This document shows positions 24,451 to 31,914 of a DNA stretch of 64,000 nt, piece after piece (positions within the stretch are counted from its first letter, which is position 1; the number at the start of each line of letters is the position of its first letter). This DNA is from Pseudomaricurvus alcaniphilus (lineage in GTDB: Bacteria > Pseudomonadota > Gammaproteobacteria > Pseudomonadales > Cellvibrionaceae). Location of the stretch: contig NZ_JAAOIX010000007.1 in the NCBI RefSeq assembly GCF_011440395.1, positions 62,001 through 126,000 of the forward strand, read 5' to 3'. Both the position numbers and the translations under genes were made by a program. The notes under the pieces were generated by a model, which did no database searches, was not told the origin of the DNA, and was given only the letters and a program-made list of their open reading frames with translations.

Positions 24451-25428
24451 TCAAAATTCTTCCTCAATGGGATCGCACCGGGCAGAGTCCGCCTCCCTGC
24501 CACGGCATTCCCGCTCCAGGTCGTAACCGTGGTTGCGGATAATGGCCCGGGCTTGCTCGCCTTGCAGATACTGCAGAAAGGCGCTGGCTGCGGCATTGCT
24601 CGAGCCCCGCGTTAGTAACACCGCGTCCTGGCGGATGGGGGCGTGGAGTGTTTCCGGCACTACCCAGTGCGAACCGCGCTCACTGCCCTGTACCTGTGAC
24701 CGGGCGACCAAGCCGAGGCGGGCGTTACCGCTGTCGACAAACTGCCAGGTCTGGGCAATATTTTCCCCCTGCACCAGCTGACCGCGCAGGCTCTCATAGA
24801 CCCCCAGCGCCTGCATTGCCTGCTGGGCCGCGAGCCCGTAGGGCGCGATTTTGGGGTTGGCGATGGCCAGCTTGCCCACTGCCGCGGCATTGCGCAGGAT
24901 GCTGGCTTGCGCATCCACCAGCGCCGGGTCCGGACTGAACAGTACCAACCTGCCCCTGGCGTAGGTGAAGCGCGAGCCCGCCAGCGCCAGCCCCTGCTGT
25001 TCGAGCAGCAGGGGCCGCTGCTGGTCGGCGGCAAGCAAGACCTCGAAAGGAGCACCGTGGACGATTTGCGCGTACAGCTTGCCCGTGGAGCCGGCACTCA
25101 ACACCAGTTTATGACCGCTGCTGTGCTCAAATGCCGCGGCAAGCTCCCGCGCGGCGGGCAGGAAATTGGCGGCCACCGCGACCAGGGCCTCCGCCGCCAA
25201 CACGCGGTTACTGCCGCACAATAACAGCAGACAGAGCGGCACGGGTAGCAGCAGCCGTGCGCCAACCGCGAGCACTCTCGCAAGCACTGTCGCAAGTATT
25301 CTCGCAAGCACTGTCCCGTGCACGGTCTCATCTACCCTCACAGGCACACCTGCACACGCCTTTTCAACCACCACTGTGACCAGCGCCTTTTGCCGGTGCG
25401 TCCATCGACCGCAGGCCAATAGCAACAT
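24451..25428 (-). CDS. modA: Molybdate-binding periplasmic protein ModA with long N-terminal extension
   Basis: The mature part from about residue 80 is a ModA-type solute-binding protein: ALVAVAANFLPAARELAAAFE, LSAGSTGKLYAQI, ANPKIAPYGLAAQQAM, GENIAQTWQFVDSGNARLGLVA. It would bind molybdate or tungstate for an ABC importer. The ATG at 25428 has a GAGGAG ribosome site. About 55 residues precede the hydrophobic signal core (LLLPVPLCLLLLCG), which is unusual for ModA, and part of that extension is a four-residue tandem repeat. No modB or modC gene lies next to it, so the membrane and ATPase subunits must be elsewhere. Confidence 0.85.
   Translation of the reverse strand: MLLLACGRWTHRQKALVTVVVEKACAGVPVRVDETVHGTVLARILATVLARVLAVGARLLLPVPLCLLLLCGSNRVLAAEALVAVAANFLPAARELAAAFEHSSGHKLVLSAGSTGKLYAQIVHGAPFEVLLAADQQRPLLLEQQGLALAGSRFTYARGRLVLFSPDPALVDAQASILRNAAAVGKLAIANPKIAPYGLAAQQAMQALGVYESLRGQLVQGENIAQTWQFVDSGNARLGLVARSQVQGSERGSHWVVPETLHAPIRQDAVLLTRGSSNAAASAFLQYLQGEQARAIIRNHGYDLERECRGREADSARCDPIEEEF
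25267..25314 (-). repeat. In-frame 12-bp tandem repeat in the ModA leader
   Basis: Four 12-bp units lie at 25267-25278, 25279-25290, 25291-25302 and 25303-25314; three share CGCAAG and two are identical (CGCAAGCACTGT). On the minus strand they encode alternating ATVL and ARIL/ARVL units just before the signal sequence. Confidence 0.8.
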
Positions 25429-25719
25429 CTCCTGACTCCTCTGTATTTTCCGCTGTTCCGGTGGCCAACGAACGGCTTCTGCCCGGCCCGCAACGGTTGA
25501 ACTATGGCCACCAAAACCTATCTATATAGCAACAACCTGCCACTGCGTGACCCCCTGGCTATTACTCTTGACTAGTTTCTCTGGCGCACATTTTGCACAT
25601 TAACAGCCGGCCTGAATAGCGGCCGCAACCTGAAATGGAGAACCCGCCGGCTTTAAAGGGAGCCTGGCGAACCCGGGTTGCAGGAGGGGGCGCATTGACT
25701 GCAGGAGGGGATAGCTAAA

Positions 25720-26901
25720 ATGCAAAATGCCGACGACTTTTACGATTTTTCTCCGCGCCCCCCCAATGCCTGCCCGCCGCCACCGGTACTGCGCGATCTC
25801 GCCGCACAAGCCGGCATCCGCTTTAACGGCGCCGCACTCTGGGACATCCAGGTGCACGACCCTCGTGTCTATCGCCGCATCCTGACCCATGGCTCACTGG
25901 GCTTCGGCGAAGCCTATATGGATGGTCTCTGGGATTGCCCTGCACTCGACCAGCTGTTTACCCGGCTGCTGGCCGCGAATGTCGACACTCGCCTGCCCGG
26001 CCTGGCCAGGTTGCGGCTGCTGCTGGAAGTATTGCGCCAGCAACTGTTCAACTTGCAGAACCTGCACCGCGCCTTCCAGGTCGGCGAGGAGCACTACGAC
26101 CTCGGCAACGATATATTTGAGGCTATGCTCGACCCCAGCATGACCTATTCCTGCGGCTATTGGGCCCGGGCCGACGACTTGCACCAGGCGCAACAACACA
26201 AGCTGGATATGATCTGTCGCAAACTGGAGCTGCAGCCCGGCGAGAGCCTGCTGGATATCGGCTGTGGCTGGGGCGGCATGGCACACCACGCCGCGCGCCA
26301 CTACGGTGTCGATGTGGTGGGCATTACCGTCTCCCGGGAGCAGCAAGCACTGGCCCGGGAACGCTGCCGCGGGCTGCCGGTCAGGATTGAACTCAGCGAT
26401 TATCGCGAACTGCAAGGTCAGTTCGACAAAATTGTCTCGGTGGGCATGTTTGAACACGTCGGCGAGAAAAACTATGGGCACTATTTCGACAGTGTCCAGC
26501 GCCTGCTCAAAGCCGACGGCCTGTTTCTGCTGCACACCATCGGCAGCTACAAGACCCTGCGCTACGCCGACCCCTGGATCGACAAGTATATTTTCCCCAA
26601 CGGCAAGATTCCCTCGGCTGAATCCCTGTGCAGAGAGCTCGACAATCGATTCCTGATCGAGGATTGGCACAACTTTGGCCAGGATTACGATCGCACCCTG
26701 ATGGCCTGGTGGCACAAATTCGACGCCGCCTGGGATGATCTGAAAAACAATTTACGCAGCCACTACCCCGAGCGTTTCTACCGCATGTGGAAATACTATC
26801 TGCTGAGTTGCGCCGGTTTTTTCCGCTCGCGCCAGGGCCAGTTGTGGCAGCTGGTGCTGAGCAAGCGCAGCCGCACCCAGGTCTACCGCTCTGTGCGCTG
26901 A
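25720..26901 (+). CDS. cfa: Cyclopropane-fatty-acyl-phospholipid synthase
   Basis: The 393-residue length and sequence fit Cfa, which transfers a methylene group from SAM to the cis double bond of membrane phospholipid acyl chains. The SAM motif is LLDIGCGWGGMA (about 182-193). Further conserved runs are GEEHYDLGNDIFEAMLDP and MTYSCGYWARADDL (lipid site), VSVGMFEHVGEKNY and YIFPNGKIPS. A ribosome site GGAGGGG lies about 11 nt before the ATG. It opens the co-directional unit cfa-aidB-thpR with a 29-bp gap to aidB. Confidence 0.95.
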   Translation: MQNADDFYDFSPRPPNACPPPPVLRDLAAQAGIRFNGAALWDIQVHDPRVYRRILTHGSLGFGEAYMDGLWDCPALDQLFTRLLAANVDTRLPGLARLRLLLEVLRQQLFNLQNLHRAFQVGEEHYDLGNDIFEAMLDPSMTYSCGYWARADDLHQAQQHKLDMICRKLELQPGESLLDIGCGWGGMAHHAARHYGVDVVGITVSREQQALARERCRGLPVRIELSDYRELQGQFDKIVSVGMFEHVGEKNYGHYFDSVQRLLKADGLFLLHTIGSYKTLRYADPWIDKYIFPNGKIPSAESLCRELDNRFLIEDWHNFGQDYDRTLMAWWHKFDAAWDDLKNNLRSHYPERFYRMWKYYLLSCAGFFRSRQGQLWQLVLSKRSRTQVYRSVR

Positions 26902-26930
26902 CTGACTGTTCAAAGCTGAGGAGCAACCCC

Positions 26931-28583
26931 ATGACCGCCACAGATAATAACAGCGGTGCCACCCACGAGGTCTTCAACCAAACCCCGGAGCTGCGGGAAT
27001 ACAACCCCTTGCAGCGCGATCACGCCTTGCAGGTGGCGATACGCCTGGGCGGCGCCCAGTGGGCCACAGACCAGCTGCACGAATACAGCCTGTTGGTGGG
27101 CAGCAGCCTGCAGGCCGCCGGTGCGCTCGCCAACGACAACCTACCGATTCTGCACAGCCATGACCGCTGTGGAAACCGCATTGAGGAAGTGCGCTTTCAC
27201 CCCGCCTATCACCAACTGATGGCGGCAGCGGTGAGCAGTGGCTGGCCCACCCTGCCCTGGCAACAGCCCCAGGCCGGTGCCCACAGCGCCCGGGCCGCCA
27301 TGGAGTACCTGCACCACCAGGCCGACTCGGGCAGCGGTTGCCCATTGACCATGACCTTCGCCGCGCTGCCGGTTATCCGTGCCAACCCCGCCCTGGCCGC
27401 CCAGTGGGAGCCGGGCCTGCTGAGCCGCCAGTACGACCCGCGCAACTTGCCCTACCAGCAGAAATCCGGTTTGACCATCGGTATGGGCATGACCGAAAAA
27501 CAGGGCGGCACCGATGTCCGCGCCAATACCACCCGCGCCACCCCGGCCGGCACCTCCGACCTCGCCCCTGCCTACCTGTTGACCGGCCACAAATGGTTTA
27601 TGTCAGCCCCCATGTGCGACGCTTTCCTGGTGCTGGCGCAGACCGAGGCCGGGCTCGGCTGTTTTTTGCTGCCCCGCTGGCGCCCGGACGGCAGCCTCAA
27701 CCAGCTCTATTTCCAGCGCCTCAAGAACAAGCTGGGCAACCGCTCCAACGCCTCCACCGAAGTGGAGTTTCGCGGCGCTTTTGCCTGGCTGCTGGGGGAC
27801 GAAGGCCGCGGCATCAACACCATTATGGAGATGGTGGCGCTGACCCGCTTCGACTGCATGGTCGGCTCAGCCGCCCTGATGCGCCAGGCCCTGGTACAGG
27901 CCATGCACCACTGCCGCCACCGCCAGGTCGGCGGCAAAATTCTGCTGCAACAGCCACTGATGCAAAACGTCCTCACCGACCTCGCCATCGACAGTGAAGC
28001 GGCCCTGCACCTGTCCATGCGGGTAGCCCGGGCGCTGGACCAAAGCGATGGCGACCCGGTCCAGCGGGCCTTCCTGCGCCTCGCCACCGCCATCGGCAAG
28101 TACTGGCTGTGCAAGCGGGCACCGGGCTTTATTTACGAGGCGATGGAGTGCCTGGGAGGCAATGGCTACGTGGAGGACGGTATCCTGCCGCGGCTCTACC
28201 GCGAGGCGCCGGTCAACGCCATCTGGGAGGGCAGTGGCAACGTCCAATGCCTGGATGTGTTGCGCACCATGCAGCGCGAACCCGCCAGCCTGGCAGCCCT
28301 GAGCGCCGACATTGACAGTGCGGGTGGCATGGACCCGCATTTTGACCAATACTGGCACCACTTGCAGCGGCAATTAGCCCACAGCGAAACGGACGAATTC
28401 CTGGCCAGGATACGGGTTGAACAACTGGCGCTTGCCCTGCAGGCGAGCCTGCTGCTGCGCCACGGCCACCAGGCCAGCGCCGAGGTGTTTTGTCGCAACC
28501 GCCTGGGTGAGCGTCACTACGCCTATGGCACCCTCAGCAGCGTCGGCCAGCGGCAAAAAATTCTGGATTACGCATGGACCTGA
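26931..28583 (+). CDS. aidB: AidB-type acyl-CoA dehydrogenase family protein
   Basis: The ATG at 26931 (MTATDNNSG) has a GAGGAG site and is preferred to an upstream frame that overlaps cfa; length 550. It has the AidB layout: N-terminal extension, acyl-CoA dehydrogenase core (GMGMTEKQGGTDVRANTT, FMSAPMCDAFLVLAQ, KLGNRSNASTEVEF), the flavin-site run ECLGGNGYVEDGILPRLYRE, and a C-terminal domain of about 100 residues. E. coli AidB binds FAD and DNA and is induced by alkylating agents; its enzymatic role is unsettled. Co-transcription with cfa is likely. Confidence 0.88.
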   Translation: MTATDNNSGATHEVFNQTPELREYNPLQRDHALQVAIRLGGAQWATDQLHEYSLLVGSSLQAAGALANDNLPILHSHDRCGNRIEEVRFHPAYHQLMAAAVSSGWPTLPWQQPQAGAHSARAAMEYLHHQADSGSGCPLTMTFAALPVIRANPALAAQWEPGLLSRQYDPRNLPYQQKSGLTIGMGMTEKQGGTDVRANTTRATPAGTSDLAPAYLLTGHKWFMSAPMCDAFLVLAQTEAGLGCFLLPRWRPDGSLNQLYFQRLKNKLGNRSNASTEVEFRGAFAWLLGDEGRGINTIMEMVALTRFDCMVGSAALMRQALVQAMHHCRHRQVGGKILLQQPLMQNVLTDLAIDSEAALHLSMRVARALDQSDGDPVQRAFLRLATAIGKYWLCKRAPGFIYEAMECLGGNGYVEDGILPRLYREAPVNAIWEGSGNVQCLDVLRTMQREPASLAALSADIDSAGGMDPHFDQYWHHLQRQLAHSETDEFLARIRVEQLALALQASLLLRHGHQASAEVFCRNRLGERHYAYGTLSSVGQRQKILDYAWT

Positions 28584-29170
28584 GCCGCGATCACGACTCC
28601 GCCACTGCCTCGCTGCAGCAGCGGCTGTTTACCGCCATCCCCCTGCCGCAAACCGTGCAACAGCAGTTGTTGCCCCTGGCGCCGTCACCACAGCGCAAAG
28701 TCCGACCGGTTGGTGCCGCCCAAATGCACCTGACCCTGAGTTTTATCGGCCAGGCCCGGGTCGACGAAGTCGATCAGTTGCTGCGCGCGGCGCTACGCCA
28801 GTGCCAACTGCCACAGCCCTTCGAACTGCAGGCCAACAGGCTGGGCAAATTCGGCTCCAATCGCCGCGGCACGCTGCTGTGGGCAGGTTTGGCGGAACAG
28901 CCGGCCCTGCTGCAACTGCAGGCGCAACTGGCCACTGCCCTGCAGCCGTGCCTCAAGTCGGAACGGCGCCCCTACCGCCCGCACATCACCCTGGCCCGCT
29001 GCAAACCCCATGTGGCTGCAGCGGTGCTGGAAAACTTCCTGCAGCAGCCGGTACCGACTGACCTTCGTTTCACCGCTGACAGTTTCGGCCTCTATTCCAG
29101 CGTTACCGCCAGCGGCGGTTCGATCTATCACTGCGAGCACAGTTACCCGCTGGGCCAGCCATTGTGCTGA
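28574..29170 (+). CDS. thpR: RNA 2',3'-cyclic phosphodiesterase (LigT/ThpR family)
   Basis: The 198-residue protein overlaps the end of aidB by 10 bp. It has the two 2H-phosphoesterase motifs: HLTLSF (His at about residue 52) and HITLAR (His at about 140). FTAIPLP at the N-terminus also fits. ThpR hydrolyses 2',3'-cyclic phosphate ends of RNA to 2'-phosphates. No tRNA-processing gene lies beside it; the overlap suggests translational coupling to aidB. Confidence 0.9.
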   Translation: MDLSRDHDSATASLQQRLFTAIPLPQTVQQQLLPLAPSPQRKVRPVGAAQMHLTLSFIGQARVDEVDQLLRAALRQCQLPQPFELQANRLGKFGSNRRGTLLWAGLAEQPALLQLQAQLATALQPCLKSERRPYRPHITLARCKPHVAAAVLENFLQQPVPTDLRFTADSFGLYSSVTASGGSIYHCEHSYPLGQPLC

Positions 29171-29202
29171 GGGCCATTTAGTGCGGTGCGCGCTGGCTTT
29201 AA

Positions 29203-29224
29203 TGCTCCCCCGAGTGCTCCCCCG
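29203..29224. repeat. Short duplication, period 12, after thpR
   Basis: TGCTCCCCCG occurs at 29203-29212 and 29215-29224, in the spacer between thpR and the mobile element. Confidence 0.6.
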
Positions 29225-29266
29225 CTGCGCCTGCCACCGACGCGCAGGGCGCAGTACCCAGCTGGC

Positions 29267-29435
29267 CTAGGAGCCTGTCGGACTTAGGGTTGCCCTGCTG
29301 CGAAAAAGCCGAGTTTGGCCATTTTTTAACCATTTTCTCGTTAAATAGAACCACTATTCGCCTCAAAAATGGTTAAAAACTGACTCAAATCGGACTTTCT
29401 CTCGCTACGGGCACCTAAGTCCGACAGGCTCCTAG
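29267..29435 (-). mobile_element. 169-bp MITE, copy 1
   Basis: The element is bounded by perfect inverted repeats starting CTAGGAGCCTGTCGGACTTA (22 bp including CTAG). It also has an internal inverted repeat, TTTTTAACCATTTT against AAAATGGTTAAAAA. It has no open frame of note, so a transposase elsewhere would have to move it. Its reverse complement matches copy 2 at 59787-59955 at all but one of 169 positions. CTAG at both ends may be part of the repeat or a 4-bp target duplication; it is palindromic, so sequence alone cannot decide. CTAG would suit the YTAR target of IS5-group elements. The right end provides the TAG stop of the patatin gene. Confidence 0.9.
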
Positions 29436-31657
29436 AAGTTTTGCCCCAGGGTGATATACCAGCTGCTCTGCCGGTTGTCCGACCAACCGTAGGCAATCAG
29501 GGCCGTGCCGAGCACGGTATCGGCCCCCCAGAAGACACTGGCAGAGCCGATCCAGCCCCAGGGGTCCAGCATCAGCGGGTCATCTATGCGGCCCAAATTC
29601 AGCGCCGCGCCGGTGTACAGACCCTGCCCCAATTGCGACGGCAAGGTCGAGTAGCGACGGTAGTAGCTCAGCGACGCCAGGTTGTAACGGCTGCCGGTGA
29701 ACTGGTCGATAAAGTGGCCCGCCAGGCGCTGGGGGCCACCCAGCTTGAAGCGGTTGTAGACCGGCAAGGGCTCTTCGGTGCCGAGGTTTTCGCCCCACTC
29801 CAGCTTTGCCGCCAGGGTGTGGCGACCATAGCTTTTGGCCCCGTGGAGGAGCAGCTGGGTGCGAATAAACTCGTTCTCGGATTGCCACTTGCGGCTGGCC
29901 GCCTTGATCTCCAGCCTGCCCAGCAGGCCGCGGCTGGGGAAGGCGTAACTGTCCAGCTGGTCGTAGATGCTGCTGAACTTGAGGCCGGCCTGGTAGAGTT
30001 CCTCTTCATCCACCTGCTCGGTAAAAAAGCCAAAATCCGGCTCACTCTCCATATATTCCATAAATGGGCCAAAACGCATTTCCCCCAACAAGCCCTTGGC
30101 GCCGACCGTAAACTCCAGATCCAGCCCTTTGATCAGGACTTCGCCGATGCGACTTTGCCCGGCATAGAGCTGCACCGGATAGCGCCGCAACGCACCGGCG
30201 AGTGACAAAAAGGCACCGTCGCCGATTTGCAGCGGCTGGATAAATTCCCCGCCCAGAACGCTCTCATAACCCAGTTGCAGATCACCGCGCCACTCGCCAC
30301 CGAGGGAGTTCACCCAGGTGCGCCGGTAGCTGGCGGCCAGGTTCAAATGGGTGGGGCTGCTGAAATCCGTCGCCGCACCCAGGCCAAACTTCAGGTAACC
30401 CGGCCCCCAGGGCTTGCGGCTGGCATCAATCAGTACCGTCGCCACCTCGCCGTCAGGTACCACCGAGTAATCGATGTAGGAATAGTCGCCGCGCCCATAG
30501 GCGCTGATGATATTGTCGTGCAGTTGTTTAAGGTCAAACTGCTCGTCCAGGCCGGTGTGGATATCACGCATTATGACTCGACTCACCATCCGGTCATCGG
30601 TATTGGCCGCAATCGAAGTAATCCGCAAGGGGGCTGCCTTTTTCACCTCCCGCGCGGCCAGCCAATGGCGGTGCTGCTCCGGCGCCAGCGCCAGTTGCTC
30701 CAGTGCCGCCCGGCTGGCCATGGCGGCCTCATAACCGCGCTCAATTATTTCAAATTGGCCGGCAAAGGCGGCGACATGGAACTCTTCCAGGTCCGGTTCC
30801 AGTAGCACATCGTCGTCCGACAGCTCGGCGATTGAGCGATTGATATTTTGAATGGTCAACAGGGTGATGGCCTGGCGTGCCACCGCCAGCGAGCCGCGGA
30901 TCTGCTCGCGGGTCTTGGCGGGGGTGGCAATATTCACCGCGATAACCACATCACCGCAGAGCTCTCTGCCCACATCCACCGGCAGGTTGCGCACCAGACC
31001 GCCGTCGATATAGACCCGGCCATCAATTTCCACCGGTTCGACAATGGCCGGCAGGGACATGCTGGCGCGCATCACCCGGGACAAGCTGCCGCTCTCAAAC
31101 ACCTGCATAGCGCCGGATTCCAGATCCGTAGCCACCGCCCGATAGGGGGTCGGCAAACGGTCGAAATCCAGCTTTACCTGGGCCTGACCAATGCCAATGG
31201 CCTGCTTGATAAACAGTTCGAATTTGTATCCAGAGGCGGCACCGCTGGGCATCTCTACTTTGCGCTTCTTGTAGCCGACGGCAAAATCGAACAGTGGCCG
31301 GTAGTCGTCTTTTTTCAGCAATTGGGGCCGCTGTTCACGCGGCGGCCGATCATCAAACAGCCGCGAAATATCGGTCTCGGCCAATACCGTTTCCATCTGC
31401 ACAGGCGCCATGCCGGCGGCATAAATACCGCCGACCATGGCCCCCATACTGGTGCCCACCACGCAGTCCACCGGTACCCGCAATTCTTCCAGCGCCTTGA
31501 GGACGCCGATATGGGCCAGCCCCAGGGCGCCACCGCCGGACAGGACCAGGGCAACTCTGGGACGCTCAGCGGGATGGGTTGCTGCGCTCAATGCGGAACA
31601 GGAGGCGAACAGGAGAAGGCCGCTGAACAGAACAGCTCGAATGATAACTGGCGTCAT
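29432..31657 (-). CDS. Patatin-like phospholipase with C-terminal outer-membrane barrel (type Vd-like)
   Basis: The ATG at 31657 (MTPVIIRAVLFSG) gives a clean signal peptide and is preferred to a GTG at 31720; length 741. The patatin domain (about 33-340) has the oxyanion loop SGGGALG, nucleophile Ser70 in GTSMGA, and the DGG of VYIDGGLVRN. A POTRA-like segment (about 350-430) and a strand-rich C-terminal half follow, with barrel features (GGPQRLAGHFIDQFTGSRYN; terminal SSWYITLGQNF). This is the layout of PlpD, a lipase carried by its own barrel to the surface. The stop codon TAG is formed by the end of the adjoining MITE. Confidence 0.88.
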   Translation of the reverse strand: MTPVIIRAVLFSGLLLFASCSALSAATHPAERPRVALVLSGGGALGLAHIGVLKALEELRVPVDCVVGTSMGAMVGGIYAAGMAPVQMETVLAETDISRLFDDRPPREQRPQLLKKDDYRPLFDFAVGYKKRKVEMPSGAASGYKFELFIKQAIGIGQAQVKLDFDRLPTPYRAVATDLESGAMQVFESGSLSRVMRASMSLPAIVEPVEIDGRVYIDGGLVRNLPVDVGRELCGDVVIAVNIATPAKTREQIRGSLAVARQAITLLTIQNINRSIAELSDDDVLLEPDLEEFHVAAFAGQFEIIERGYEAAMASRAALEQLALAPEQHRHWLAAREVKKAAPLRITSIAANTDDRMVSRVIMRDIHTGLDEQFDLKQLHDNIISAYGRGDYSYIDYSVVPDGEVATVLIDASRKPWGPGYLKFGLGAATDFSSPTHLNLAASYRRTWVNSLGGEWRGDLQLGYESVLGGEFIQPLQIGDGAFLSLAGALRRYPVQLYAGQSRIGEVLIKGLDLEFTVGAKGLLGEMRFGPFMEYMESEPDFGFFTEQVDEEELYQAGLKFSSIYDQLDSYAFPSRGLLGRLEIKAASRKWQSENEFIRTQLLLHGAKSYGRHTLAAKLEWGENLGTEEPLPVYNRFKLGGPQRLAGHFIDQFTGSRYNLASLSYYRRYSTLPSQLGQGLYTGAALNLGRIDDPLMLDPWGWIGSASVFWGADTVLGTALIAYGWSDNRQSSWYITLGQNF

Positions 31658-31914
31658 GTTGGATCTGGATGCGACCTGCTGCGGGTCTCGGTTGGTGGTC
31701 TCGGAGGGCCACAATAGCACGGCCGCAGCAGTGATCCCACCAGCGCCGGGGAGGAACCGCTAATTGCGGTAAAGAAACGCTAACTGCTGCACAGCGGAGG
31801 TACCACTACAAAGCAGCCACCGCACAGGAACGGCGGCGCCTTGACGATCAGGGTGCTGCACAACAGCGGCCGCGGATGGCGTAGCGGTAACGCTGCGCCA
31901 AGGCGACCTGCGAG

